From NCBI RefSeq assembly GCF_024802625.1, contig NZ_CP103371.1, positions 3,782,001 through 3,846,000 on the forward strand: 64,000 nt of DNA, given 5' to 3'. Shown in pieces: positions 55,815-64,000 of the stretch; the first letter of the stretch is position 1; each line of letters begins with the position of its first letter. The stretch comes from Massilia sp. H6. GTDB lineage: Bacteria > Pseudomonadota > Gammaproteobacteria > Burkholderiales > Burkholderiaceae_D. A program made the translations under genes and the position numbers. Under the pieces are notes generated by a model. The model was not told the origin of the DNA. It did no database searches and worked only from the letters and a program-made list of their open reading frames with translations.

Positions 55815-57208
55815 GGTGCCAGCGCGTCCAGCAATTTCTGGTGCACGCCGCCGAAGCCGCCATTACTCATCACCAGGATGTGGTCACCCGGCTGGGCCGC
55901 CTGCACGATGGCCTGCACCATGTAGTCGACCTGGTCGAAGCTGTGCGCGATGTTGCCAAGCGGTTTCAGGGCGTCGGCCAGCGACCAGCCCAGCGCCTGC
56001 TGGCTGCCGAAGCCGAACACCAGGTCGGCGTCCTTCAGGCTGCCCGGCAGCGCATCTTTCATGGCGCCGAGCTTCATGGTGTTCGAGCGCGGCTCGAGCA
56101 CGGCCAGGATCCGGCCCGCCTGGTCTCCTCCTGCGCCCAGCTTCTGGCGCAGGCCGCCGACGGTGGTGGCGATCGCGGTCGGGTGGTGGGCGAAATCGTC
56201 GTACACGGTGATCTCATTGACCTTGCCGCGCACTTCCATGCGCCGCTTGACGTTCTGGAAACGCGACAGCGCATCGATGGCCTGCGAGGTCGGTACGCCC
56301 ACGTGGCGCGCCGCCGCAATCGCCGCCAGCGCATTGGAACGGTTGTGGTGTCCGGTCAGGTTCCAGTGCACGGTGCCCTGGGCGTCGCCATTGAACAGAA
56401 CGTCGAAGCTGGCGCCCCCCGGATGCTCGACCATGCCCCAGTTGGCGCCCTCGCTCGAGCCGAACAATTCCTTCTCGCTCCAGCAGCCACGCTTGATCAC
56501 GCGCGCCAGCGAGGTTTCGTCGCCGTTCACGATCAGCCGGCCCACGCCCGGCACGGTGCGCACCAGGTGGTGGAACTGGGTTTCGATGGCGCCGATGTCC
56601 GGGAAGATGTCGGCGTGGTCGTATTCCAGGTTGTTCAGCACCGCGGTCCTGGCGTGGTAGTGCACGAACTTGCTGCGCTTATCGAAAAACGCGGTGTCGT
56701 ATTCGTCCGCTTCGATCACGAAGAAATCGGAACCGGCCGCGCCAGAGGGCTTGTCGCCATGCAGGCGCGCCGACACCCCGAAATTCATGGGTACGCCGCC
56801 GATCAGGAAGCCGGGCGCGTAGCCGGCGTCTTCCAGGATCCAGGCCAGCATCGACGAGGTCGTGGTCTTGCCGTGCGTGCCGGCCACGGCCAGCACCCAT
56901 TTGTCACGCAAAATATGTTCGCCAATCCATTGCGGGCCAGAGACGTATTTCAGGCCACGGTTCAGGATTTCCTCGATCAGCGGATTACCCCGCGTCATGA
57001 CGTTGCCGATCACGTACAGGTCGGGATTGAGCGACACCTGTTCCGGGCCATAACCCTGGATCAGCTCGATTCCCTGGGCTTCGAGCTGGGTGCTCATCGG
57101 CGGATAGACGTTGGCGTCGCACCCGGTCACGCGGTGGCCGGCCTCCTTGGCCAGCACTGCCAGCCCTCCCATGAAGGTGCCGCAAATGCCGAGTATGTGA
57201 ATGTGCAT
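55811..57208 (-). CDS. mpl: UDP-N-acetylmuramate:L-alanyl-gamma-D-glutamyl-meso-DAP ligase
   Basis: This is a 465-residue Mur-ligase family enzyme for peptidoglycan recycling that reattaches the tripeptide to UDP-MurNAc. HILGICGTFMGGLAVLA and the ATP loop VAGTHGKTTTSSML (near 110-123) are clear, and EADEYDTAFFDKRSKF is typical of Mpl. It is first of the minus-strand train to 50026 and is divergent from the next gene, with 92 bases between starts. Confidence 0.96.
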   Translation of the reverse strand: MHIHILGICGTFMGGLAVLAKEAGHRVTGCDANVYPPMSTQLEAQGIELIQGYGPEQVSLNPDLYVIGNVMTRGNPLIEEILNRGLKYVSGPQWIGEHILRDKWVLAVAGTHGKTTTSSMLAWILEDAGYAPGFLIGGVPMNFGVSARLHGDKPSGAAGSDFFVIEADEYDTAFFDKRSKFVHYHARTAVLNNLEYDHADIFPDIGAIETQFHHLVRTVPGVGRLIVNGDETSLARVIKRGCWSEKELFGSSEGANWGMVEHPGGASFDVLFNGDAQGTVHWNLTGHHNRSNALAAIAAARHVGVPTSQAIDALSRFQNVKRRMEVRGKVNEITVYDDFAHHPTAIATTVGGLRQKLGAGGDQAGRILAVLEPRSNTMKLGAMKDALPGSLKDADLVFGFGSQQALGWSLADALKPLGNIAHSFDQVDYMVQAIVQAAQPGDHILVMSNGGFGGVHQKLLDALAP

Positions 57209-57300
57209 GGTCTAGGGAGAAATAGCAGGAGTGAAAAATCGAATACGCGATTCTACCCGACCCGCTGCCATTTTCCGTTCAAGAGTATGATTCCATCATC

Positions 57301-57915
57301 ATGCCGAACCCCAACACCGACATCCTGCAGCTGCGCGCCCAGATCGCCGCCAACGCCGCGCGCCTGGTCGCCCAGGACGGCGCCGACTATGCCACCGCGC
57401 GCCGCAAGGCCGCCCGCCAGGTGGTGGGCGTGGACCAGCCGGCGCCCAACCTGATGCCCGATAATATCCAGATCGAAGACGAGGTTCGCAAATACCTGGC
57501 CCTGTTTGGCGTGGCTGGCCAGGCCGAGCGCCTGGCGCTGCTGCGCACCACCGCGCTGCAGGTCATGGATGCCCTGGCCGAATTCCATCCTTACCTGACC
57601 GGCGCCGTACTCAATGGAACCGCTGGCGAACACGACGACATCCACCTGCAGCTATTCGCCGACAGCGCCAAAGAGGTCGAGATTTTCCTGCTCAACCGTA
57701 ACGTCAGTATCGATATCTCGGAAACCCCGCATTTTCGCGGCGGCCGGCACGAGCCGGTTGAAACTGTCAGCTTCGTATGGCATAAAGAAACTATTCATGC
57801 CGAATTGTATGATTACCACGACCTGCGCGGGGCCTTGAAGCCGCGCAGCGATGGCCGCCTTCAGCGGGTCGACGCGGCCGGCCTGCGCACCCTGATGGCG
57901 CGCGATACAGAGTAA
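57301..57915 (+). CDS. Conserved hypothetical, possible nucleotidyltransferase-like fold
   Basis: This is a 204-residue protein that I cannot name. The N-terminal half is helical (QIAANAARLVAQDGADYATARRKAARQ in outline). The middle block LTGAVLNGTAGEHDDIHLQLF recalls the G-S...DxDL pattern of small nucleotidyltransferases, with EHDDIHL as the possible acidic pair. The remainder (HEPVETVSFVWHKETIHAELYDY) is not typical. It lies divergent from mpl with 92 bases between and 40 bases before a TlpA-like gene. Related genes in this position are often labelled as Mur-ligases, but no ATP loop of that family is seen. Confidence 0.6.
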   Translation: MPNPNTDILQLRAQIAANAARLVAQDGADYATARRKAARQVVGVDQPAPNLMPDNIQIEDEVRKYLALFGVAGQAERLALLRTTALQVMDALAEFHPYLTGAVLNGTAGEHDDIHLQLFADSAKEVEIFLLNRNVSIDISETPHFRGGRHEPVETVSFVWHKETIHAELYDYHDLRGALKPRSDGRLQRVDAAGLRTLMARDTE

Positions 57916-57955
57916 GCCCCACCCGAGGGCAAGCCCGAACACTGGAATGAGATAA

Positions 57956-58516
57956 ATGAACAAGAAACACGTGGCCGCCTACGCGGCCGTTGCCGCCATG
58001 TTCGGCATCATGGGGGCCTTAGTTGCGGTCAACAAGAAAGATCCACCTCCCCTGACGACGGTCATGGCCCCCACCGGCGGTAAGCCGCACACGGCCGTCG
58101 ACAAGCTGTACAGCCAGTCGCTCAACGACCTGGCAGGCGCGCCGCAACCCCTGGCCAAGTGGCGCGGCAAACCGCTGGTAGTCAATTTCTGGGCCACCTG
58201 GTGCGCTCCTTGCGTTGAAGAAATGCCTGAATTGTCCGAGCTGGCCGGTCACGATAACGGCAATAGCTTCAATGTCATTGGTATCGGCATCGATTCACCA
58301 TCGAACATGAACGAGTTCGCGGCCAAGTTGAAGATTGCCTATCCTTTATATGTAGGGGGCATGGGTGGCACCGAACTGTCGCGCGATTTTGGCAATAAGG
58401 CAGGTGGACTGCCATATACCGTCTTGATCGGCGCGGACGGGCAGGTAATCAAGACGTATCTGGGCAAGTTGAAGTTCGATGAATTACGGGCAGACCTGGC
58501 CAAGCTAAAAAGCTAA
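57956..58516 (+). CDS. TlpA/ResA-like thioredoxin
   Basis: This is a 186-residue membrane-anchored thiol-disulfide protein facing the periplasm. A membrane anchor lies at about 8-24, and VVNFWATWCAPCVEEMPELSEL (in outline) includes the CAPC active site at about residues 82-85. The cis-Pro (GGLPYTVLI) is present. The role is probably reduction of cytochrome c apoproteins or envelope proteins; context does not decide. Confidence 0.93.
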   Translation: MNKKHVAAYAAVAAMFGIMGALVAVNKKDPPPLTTVMAPTGGKPHTAVDKLYSQSLNDLAGAPQPLAKWRGKPLVVNFWATWCAPCVEEMPELSELAGHDNGNSFNVIGIGIDSPSNMNEFAAKLKIAYPLYVGGMGGTELSRDFGNKAGGLPYTVLIGADGQVIKTYLGKLKFDELRADLAKLKS

Positions 58517-58637
58517 CGAACGACCGTTCTATTCGGAATTCCGGCGAATATGCCTTTATCCACTGGCAATTTTACCGCTTGCCAATAGTCGGGCTTGACG
58601 GCACAATGCCTGACTTTCCGGCATTCAGACTCTCATT

Positions 58638-59075
58638 ATGGTGAAAAAGCTATTGCTGCTTAATGGACCCAACCTCAATTTATTGGGGACCCGGGAGCCA
58701 GCGGTGTACGGCGCGACGACGCTGGCCGACATCGAAGCAGCAGCAGTCGCCCAGGCCGCAGCGCAAGGGGCGACGCTGGCTTGTTTCCAGAGTAATCACG
58801 AGGGCGCCCTGATCGACCGTATCCATGCCGCGCGCGACGAAGGCGTGACCATGATCGTCATTAATCCGGGCGGCCTGACCCATACCAGTGTGGTCTTGCG
58901 CGATGCGCTGGCCGCGGTGGCGATTCCATTCGTGGAAGTGCATGTCTCGAACGTGCACGCCCGCGAGCCGTTTCGGCATCACTCGTTCCTGGCGGCGAAC
59001 GCGCAAGGCGTGATTTGCGGGCTGGGGCCGGACGGATACCGGTTTGCCATCGACTTTGCGCTTAAATCGCGTTAA
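58638..59075 (+). CDS. aroQ: 3-dehydroquinate dehydratase type II
   Basis: This is a 145-residue dodecameric enzyme of the shikimate path. [29 protein letters not shown] and [17 protein letters not shown] are seen; the second usually reads NPGAYTHTS, so Ala-Tyr is replaced by Gly-Leu here. It is followed by accB with 90 bases between. Confidence 0.95.
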   Translation: MVKKLLLLNGPNLNLLGTREPAVYGATTLADIEAAAVAQAAAQGATLACFQSNHEGALIDRIHAARDEGVTMIVINPGGLTHTSVVLRDALAAVAIPFVEVHVSNVHAREPFRHHSFLAANAQGVICGLGPDGYRFAIDFALKSR

Positions 59076-59165
59076 TCTAAGCTAACTTCATGTATCAGCG
59101 GCCACGCGGTGACCTCCGACGTGCAGCCAGCTCTCTTAAAAACAAATAATTCCAAGGGGTTTCAC

Positions 59166-59633
59166 ATGGATCTCAGAAAACTCAAGACCTTGATCGACCT
59201 GGTCGCCGAATCGGACATCGCTGAACTCGAAGTAACTGAAGGTGAAAGCAAGGTTCGCATCGTCAAGTCGTCCGCCATGGCGCAAAACCAGATGATGATG
59301 ATGCCGCAGCAGGGCGTGCAGCACTACGCCGTCCCCCAGCACGCTCCCGCCCCAGCCCCGGCCGCAGCAGCGGCGCCGGCAGTGGTAGCCGAGCCGACCG
59401 GCCACGTCGTCAAGTCGCCGATGGTCGGCACCTTCTACCGTTCGTCGGCGCCCGGCGCCGCGGCCTTTGTCGAAGTTGGCCAGAGCATCAAGGAAGGCGA
59501 CACCCTGTGCATCATCGAGGCGATGAAGCTCCTGAATGAAATCGATGCCGATGCCTCTGGCGTTGTGACCAAGATCCTCGTGGAAAACGGCCAACCGGTC
59601 GAATTTGGCCAGCCGCTGTTCATCATCGGCTAA
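59166..59633 (+). CDS. accB: Biotin carboxyl carrier protein of acetyl-CoA carboxylase
   Basis: This is a 155-residue carrier. A Pro/Ala linker (about 60-80) precedes the biotinyl domain with the biotin Lys in [12 protein letters not shown] at 59166 has AAGGGG upstream; a longer frame from 59109 has no such site. It forms an operon with accC after a 173-base gap that holds an eight-base inverted repeat (59645-59674). Confidence 0.97.
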   Translation: MDLRKLKTLIDLVAESDIAELEVTEGESKVRIVKSSAMAQNQMMMMPQQGVQHYAVPQHAPAPAPAAAAAPAVVAEPTGHVVKSPMVGTFYRSSAPGAAAFVEVGQSIKEGDTLCIIEAMKLLNEIDADASGVVTKILVENGQPVEFGQPLFIIG

Positions 59634-59644
59634 GATCGCCCGAC

Positions 59645-59674
59645 AGGTTCCCATTGCGGCTGCTCCGGGAACCT
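59645..59674. repeat. Inverted repeat between accB and accC
   Basis: AGGTTCCC (59645-59652) and GGGAACCT (59667-59674) are perfect eight-base arms with a 14-base loop, just after the accB stop. Without a U tract it may be a pause site or a processing signal within the acc transcript. Confidence 0.4.
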
Positions 59675-59806
59675 TGCGAGACGATCTAGACACTTCGGCC
59701 CGGCGGCGTCTGCCGCCAGCTCATCCATGTCGTGTCCGGCGCGCTCGTCAGCTAGTAAAGCTTGTAAGCTGGCTGCGCCGGTTTTCACAGAAACACCAAA
59801 CCTACC

Positions 59807-61222
59807 ATGTTTGAAAAAATCCTCATCGCCAACCGTGGTGAAATCGCGCTGCGTATCCAGCGCGCCTGCCGCGAACTGGGCATCAAGACGGTGGTCGTGC
59901 ACTCCGAGGCGGACAAGGACGCCAAGTACGTGAAGCTGGCCGACGAATCCGTTTGCATCGGCCCGGCCCCGTCCGCACTGAGTTACCTGAACATGCCGGC
60001 CATTATCAGCGCCGCCGAAGTGACCGACGCCGAAGCGATCCACCCGGGCTACGGCTTCCTGTCGGAAAACGCCGACTTCGCCGAACGGGTCGAGAAATCG
60101 GGCTTTGTCTTCATCGGTCCGCGTTCCGAGTCGATCCGCCTGATGGGCGACAAGGTCTCGGCCAAGCAGGCCATGATCAAGGCCGGCGTACCCTGCGTGC
60201 CTGGCTCCGAAGGCGCGCTGAGCGACGACCCGAAAGCGATCATCCAGACCGCGCGCAAGGTTGGCTATCCGGTCATCATCAAGGCGGCAGGCGGCGGCGG
60301 TGGCCGCGGCATGCGCGTGGTGCATACCGAAGCGGCCCTGCTGGGCGCGGTGCAGATGACCAAGACCGAAGCGGGCAGCGCCTTCGGTAATCCAGAAGTC
60401 TATATGGAGAAGTTCCTGGAAAATCCGCGCCACGTGGAAATCCAGATCCTCGCCGACGAACACAAGAACGCGGTCTGGCTGGGCGAGCGCGATTGCTCGA
60501 TGCAGCGCCGTCACCAGAAAGTGATCGAAGAAGCGCCGGCGCCGGGCATCCCGCGCAAACTGATCGAGAAGATCGGCGACCGCTGCGCCGAAGCCTGCCG
60601 CAAGATCGGCTACCGCGGCGCGGGCACCTTCGAATTCCTGTACGAGAACGGCGAGTTCTATTTCATCGAAATGAACACCCGCGTGCAGGTCGAGCATCCG
60701 GTCACCGAGATGATCACCGGGATCGACATCGTGCAGGAACAGATCCGCATCGCCTTTGGCGAGAAGCTGCGTTTCCGCCAGCGCGACATCATGCTGTCGG
60801 GCCATGCGATCGAGTGCCGGATCAACGCCGAAGACCCGTTCAAGTTCACGCCCTCGCCGGGGCGCATCACCGGCTGGCATCCGCCGGGCGGTCCTGGCAT
60901 CCGCGTCGATTCGCATTCGTATGCCGGATACTATGTTCCACCTCATTACGACTCGATGATCGGCAAGGTAATTTCCTACGGTGCGACGCGCGAGCAGGCC
61001 ATTCGCCGCATGCAGATCGCCCTGTCGGAAATGGTAGTCGAAGGGATCCTCACCAATATCCCGCTGCACCGCGAGCTGATGGTGGATGCGCGCTTCATCG
61101 AGGGCGGCACCAACATCCACTACCTGGAGCACAAGCTGGCTTCCAAGCCAGACCTGCCCAAGGTAGGCGGCATCGGCGCCAAATCGGAAGCCAAGGTAGC
61201 GGACGTTAAGGCTAATCTATGA
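59807..61222 (+). CDS. accC: Biotin carboxylase subunit of acetyl-CoA carboxylase
   Basis: This is a 471-residue ATP-grasp enzyme that carboxylates the biotin on AccB. The start [17 protein letters not shown], the Gly-rich loop [12 protein letters not shown] and [13 protein letters not shown] with the catalytic Arg/Glu are seen. The length is slightly above the 449 of E. coli because of a C-terminal tail. It shares four bases with prmA. Confidence 0.98.
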   Translation: MFEKILIANRGEIALRIQRACRELGIKTVVVHSEADKDAKYVKLADESVCIGPAPSALSYLNMPAIISAAEVTDAEAIHPGYGFLSENADFAERVEKSGFVFIGPRSESIRLMGDKVSAKQAMIKAGVPCVPGSEGALSDDPKAIIQTARKVGYPVIIKAAGGGGGRGMRVVHTEAALLGAVQMTKTEAGSAFGNPEVYMEKFLENPRHVEIQILADEHKNAVWLGERDCSMQRRHQKVIEEAPAPGIPRKLIEKIGDRCAEACRKIGYRGAGTFEFLYENGEFYFIEMNTRVQVEHPVTEMITGIDIVQEQIRIAFGEKLRFRQRDIMLSGHAIECRINAEDPFKFTPSPGRITGWHPPGGPGIRVDSHSYAGYYVPPHYDSMIGKVISYGATREQAIRRMQIALSEMVVEGILTNIPLHRELMVDARFIEGGTNIHYLEHKLASKPDLPKVGGIGAKSEAKVADVKANL

Positions 61223-62175
61223 GCTGGACCGAAGTAGTCATCGAAGTCGCGCGCGACCATGCCGAGGCCCTGTCGGACGCCCTGCTGGAAGCGGGCGCCC
61301 TGTCGGTCTCGGTCGAGGACGCCGACGAAGGCACCGACGCCGAACGGCCGTTGTTCGGCGAGCCGGGCATGGAACCGAAAGAAGCGGCCTGGGACCACTC
61401 CCGCGTCGTTGCCCTCACCGAGGCCGATGCCGACCAGTTCGCCATCGTGCAAGAAGCCGCCAACGCCATCAAACTGCCAGTCGTGCCCGCGTTTACCACC
61501 CGCGCGGTGCATGACGCCGACTGGGTGCGCCTGACCCAGTCGCAGTTCGAGCCTATCCATATCGGTACCAATATCTGGGTTGTGCCGAGCTGGCACGAAG
61601 CACCGGATCCGAATGGCCTGATCCTCGAGCTCGACCCGGGCCTGGCCTTTGGCACCGGCAGCCACCCGACCACCCGCCTGTGCATGGAGTGGCTCGAAGC
61701 ACACCCCAAGCCGGGCAAGTCGGTGCTGGACTACGGCTGCGGTTCGGGCATCCTGGCGATGGTCGCCAAGAAGCTGGGCGCGCAAGACGTCGCCGGAGTC
61801 GACATCGACCCGCAGGCGATCGTCTCGGCGCGCGCCAACGCCGAACGCAATGCCTGCGCGATCGACTTCTACGTGCCGGACGACCTGGCCGTGACGCCGA
61901 ACGAGCGCCATGCCAGGGGCCAGTTCGACACCGTGGTAGCCAACATTTTGTCGAGCCCATTGAAGCTGATGGCGCCGATGCTGGCCGGGCGCGTGGCGCC
62001 GGGCGGTTCGCTGGTGCTGTCGGGCGTGCTGGCGCGCCAGGCCGACGAGGTGGCCGCCGCCTATCTGCCCTTCATCAAGCTGGGCGTCTGGGCCGAGCAG
62101 GACGGCTGGGTTGCCCTGCACGGCACGCTCGGCCAGGAAACCCTACCGCCGTCGCGCCAGGCTAGCGGCAGCTGA
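61219..62175 (+). CDS. prmA: Ribosomal protein L11 methyltransferase
   Basis: This 318-residue SAM methyltransferase modifies L11 at several Lys and the N-terminus. [13 protein letters not shown] (near 172-184) is the SAM motif I and [10 protein letters not shown] the typical PrmA motif. It overlaps accC by four bases. Confidence 0.96.
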   Translation: MSWTEVVIEVARDHAEALSDALLEAGALSVSVEDADEGTDAERPLFGEPGMEPKEAAWDHSRVVALTEADADQFAIVQEAANAIKLPVVPAFTTRAVHDADWVRLTQSQFEPIHIGTNIWVVPSWHEAPDPNGLILELDPGLAFGTGSHPTTRLCMEWLEAHPKPGKSVLDYGCGSGILAMVAKKLGAQDVAGVDIDPQAIVSARANAERNACAIDFYVPDDLAVTPNERHARGQFDTVVANILSSPLKLMAPMLAGRVAPGGSLVLSGVLARQADEVAAAYLPFIKLGVWAEQDGWVALHGTLGQETLPPSRQASGS

Positions 62176-62178
62176 CGC

Positions 62179-63411
62179 ATGGCGCTCGCCACCCAATGCC
62201 CCCACTGCGGCACCGTCTTCCGGGTCGCCGCAGACCAGCTCAAGCTGCGTGGGGGCATTGTCCGTTGCGGCGCCTGCACCCAGGTGTTCGATGGCAGCGC
62301 CGCATTGGTCGACCTGGATGCGGCGCCGCCCGCCCCGCTTCCGGCAGATGCCGCATCCGCAGCACCCGCATCACCCGCAGCCCCGGCAGCCCCGGCAACG
62401 CCTGCACCTGCCGCCGCTGACGTCCCCGAGGCAGAGGACGATCCCATCTACACCCTTGAACTCGACCATACCTTCGCGCCCTTCGGCATCCTGCCGCAGA
62501 TAAGCGACGGCGATGGCGATGGCGACACGGCTGCGCCGCAACCGGCGTCGCCGCCCGCGCCCGAGCTGCCGGTAGACGAAGAACTGGTCGCCGCGCCCGC
62601 GCCCGACGAGCACCACGAGATCGAAGAACTTGCCGAGCCTGCGCCGCGCGCGCGTCGCTCGCAGGCCGCGGGCAAGGCCTCCGACATGCCGGGGCCGTCG
62701 CTGCTGCTGCGCGAATCGGGTCCGTCCACCGTCACCATGCAGGCGGCCCCGATCGCCCCGCCACTGGCCCCCCCGACGCCGCCGCGCAAGCGCGCTGCCG
62801 AGGCGCGCGCCGCACGCCGCTCCAAGCTCACCCCGACCAGGATCGAGGCGCCCAAGTTGCGCGTGCCCGAATCCGACGAGCCCGAATTCGTCCGGCGCGG
62901 CCGCCAGCGCGAACGCTCCGGCAAGGCCGTGCGCATCGCCCTGGCCGTGGGCAGCCTGCTGCTGGTGCTGGTGCTGGCCGCGCAGGCGGTCTCGAGCTTT
63001 CGCAACACGCTGGCCGCCCGCTACCCCGGCATGAAGCCGGCGCTGGTCGCCACATGCGGCGTGCTGGGCTGCCGCGTCGAACTACCGGCGCAGATCGACC
63101 AGATGGCGATCGAAACCGGCGAACTGACTACCCTGGGCGGTAACGCCTACAGCTTCACCACGCTGCTGCGCAACCAGGGCGACTCGGTGCAGGCCTGGCC
63201 GAGCATTGAACTGACCCTGACCGATCCGGACGACAAGCCGCTGGTGCGCCGCGTCTTCGGTCCGCGCGACTACCTGCCGGTTGGGTCGCGCCAGGTCGGG
63301 CCACTGCTGGCGGCCGGCTTCGCCGCGCGCGCCGAGCAGCCCGTCAAGCTGAACTTCCGCGTCGAAGAGCCGGCGCCGTCCGGTTATCATATCGCCGTCT
63401 TCTACCCTTAA
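62179..63411 (+). CDS. Zinc-ribbon and DUF3426 domain membrane protein
   Basis: The predicted product has 410 residues. A zinc ribbon at the N-terminus (C7, C10, C30, C33: CPHC and CGAC) comes first. A long Pro/Ala/Glu low-complexity stretch to about 240, one membrane segment at about 251-273 and a C-terminal DUF3426-type domain (LVATCGVLGCRVELPAQIDQM in outline) follow. The topology suggests a cytosolic ribbon and an outer C-terminal domain. The function is unknown. It is next to prmA with a three-base gap and shares the operon. Confidence 0.88.
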   Translation: MALATQCPHCGTVFRVAADQLKLRGGIVRCGACTQVFDGSAALVDLDAAPPAPLPADAASAAPASPAAPAAPATPAPAAADVPEAEDDPIYTLELDHTFAPFGILPQISDGDGDGDTAAPQPASPPAPELPVDEELVAAPAPDEHHEIEELAEPAPRARRSQAAGKASDMPGPSLLLRESGPSTVTMQAAPIAPPLAPPTPPRKRAAEARAARRSKLTPTRIEAPKLRVPESDEPEFVRRGRQRERSGKAVRIALAVGSLLLVLVLAAQAVSSFRNTLAARYPGMKPALVATCGVLGCRVELPAQIDQMAIETGELTTLGGNAYSFTTLLRNQGDSVQAWPSIELTLTDPDDKPLVRRVFGPRDYLPVGSRQVGPLLAAGFAARAEQPVKLNFRVEEPAPSGYHIAVFYP

Positions 63412-63430
63412 TCTCCCCGAAGGTTCATTC

Positions 63431-64000
63431 ATGACCAAGACCGCCCTGATCTGCGGATCGATCGCATTCGACAAGATCATGCAGTACCACGGCCGCTTTG
63501 CCGAAACCCTGCTGGCCGACCAGCTGCACCGCGTCAACGTATCCTTCCTGGTGCCGACCCTGCGCACCGAATACGGCGGCTGCTCGGTCAATATCGCGTA
63601 CAACCTGAAGCTGCTCGGCGGCGCGCCGCTGGTGATGGGCACGATCGGCCAGGACGGCGGCGATTACCTCGAACGCATGGGCAAGCAAGGCATCGACACG
63701 CGCGCCATCCGCACCATTGCAGATGCCTACACCGCGCAGTGCTTCGTCACCGCCGACCAGGACAATAACCAGATCAACGCCTTCCACCCGGGCGCGATGC
63801 AGTATTCGCACCAGAACAACGTGGCCGACTGCGGCGCGCTGCGCGTGGCGATCATCTCGCCGGACGGCCGCGACGGCATGCTCAAGCACGCGGCCGACTG
63901 CGCCGAGCTGAAGCTGCCGTTCATGTTCGACCCGGGCCAGCAGCTGCCGATGTTCTCGGGCGAAGAATTGATCCGCTTCATCGAGCAAGCCAGCTACCTG
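63431..64000 (+). CDS. PfkB-family carbohydrate/nucleoside kinase, partial
   Basis: The gene is cut by the right edge; 190 codons are visible. The ribokinase-fold N-terminus MTKTALICGSIAFDKIM, the GG motif EYGGCSVNIAYNLKLLGG and GTIGQDGGDYLERM are seen. Such genes are often annotated adenosine kinase; the substrate is uncertain without the C-terminal DTxGAGD region. It lies 19 bases after the zinc-ribbon gene. Confidence 0.85.
   Translation, partial: MTKTALICGSIAFDKIMQYHGRFAETLLADQLHRVNVSFLVPTLRTEYGGCSVNIAYNLKLLGGAPLVMGTIGQDGGDYLERMGKQGIDTRAIRTIADAYTAQCFVTADQDNNQINAFHPGAMQYSHQNNVADCGALRVAIISPDGRDGMLKHAADCAELKLPFMFDPGQQLPMFSGEELIRFIEQASYL

Noticed and set aside
1..64000. tRNA, rRNA, CRISPR, prophage or transposase genes
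   Set aside because: None was recognised by reading both strands; a tRNAscan or Infernal run would be needed to exclude small RNAs fully.

Overview
The window looks like chromosomal DNA of a high-GC betaproteobacterium of the Burkholderiales, most likely Oxalobacteraceae (Massilia/Telluria/Duganella type). This is inferred from gene order and protein character, not from a database search. Supporting points are the yqgE-ruvX-pyrR-pyrB-pyrC' order, aroQ-accB-accC-prmA followed by a DUF3426-type zinc-ribbon protein, miaB-phoH-ybeY-corC-lnt-glyQS-gmhB-plsC, a thiD-like gene overlapping hemL beside rubredoxin and a pilGHIJ-chpA cluster, and a PEP-CTERM-type small protein. No rRNA, tRNA, CRISPR array, prophage or insertion sequence was recognised. 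Nearly all of the sequence is housekeeping DNA with short intergenic spaces.

Layout: 1-3543 is a fatty-acid-type catabolic operon (CoA-transferase/racemase, acyl-CoA dehydrogenase, SCP2-type thiolase) on the minus strand, with a divergent TetR regulator and a perfect palindrome between them. 3645-9554 holds a cation/proton antiporter, a divergent membrane FtsH-like protease, a PEP-CTERM-type mini protein and a two-gene HDOD signalling unit. 9730-10739 holds a small HTH protein with an Ala/Gln tail and a long non-coding stretch rich in inverted repeats. 10740-21695 is a long plus-strand run for tRNA modification, ribosome maturation, lipoprotein acylation, glycyl-tRNA synthetase, heptose synthesis and phospholipid acylation. 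21747-27753 is on the minus strand and carries envelope genes (waaA, waaC, phosphomannomutase, a WecA/MraY-family transferase) and an H-NS protein. 28033-35537 holds apaH, ilvD and the pyrimidine operon with a metal-site-less dihydroorotase paralogue. 35802-46551 holds a photolyase, the type IV pilus chemosensory (Chp) cluster with a 1746-residue ChpA, and rubredoxin. 46764-49920 holds a ThiD-like kinase, hemL and corA. 50026-57208 is a minus-strand gene train (mpl, esterase, ubiC, RNase II-family, tonB-like, aroE, mtgA) with repeated four-base overlaps. 57301-64000 holds a hypothetical gene, a TlpA-like thioredoxin, aroQ, accBC, prmA, the zinc-ribbon protein and a truncated PfkB-family kinase.

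No wholly new multi-gene system is evident. The most unusual items are a foldback element with an internal tandem duplication between rubredoxin and the thiD-like gene (46591-46723), a ThiD-like protein with an altered catalytic motif, the divergent FtsH paralogue, the HTH/poly-Gln protein with its hairpin-rich upstream region, and paired look-alike hairpins between hemL and corA.
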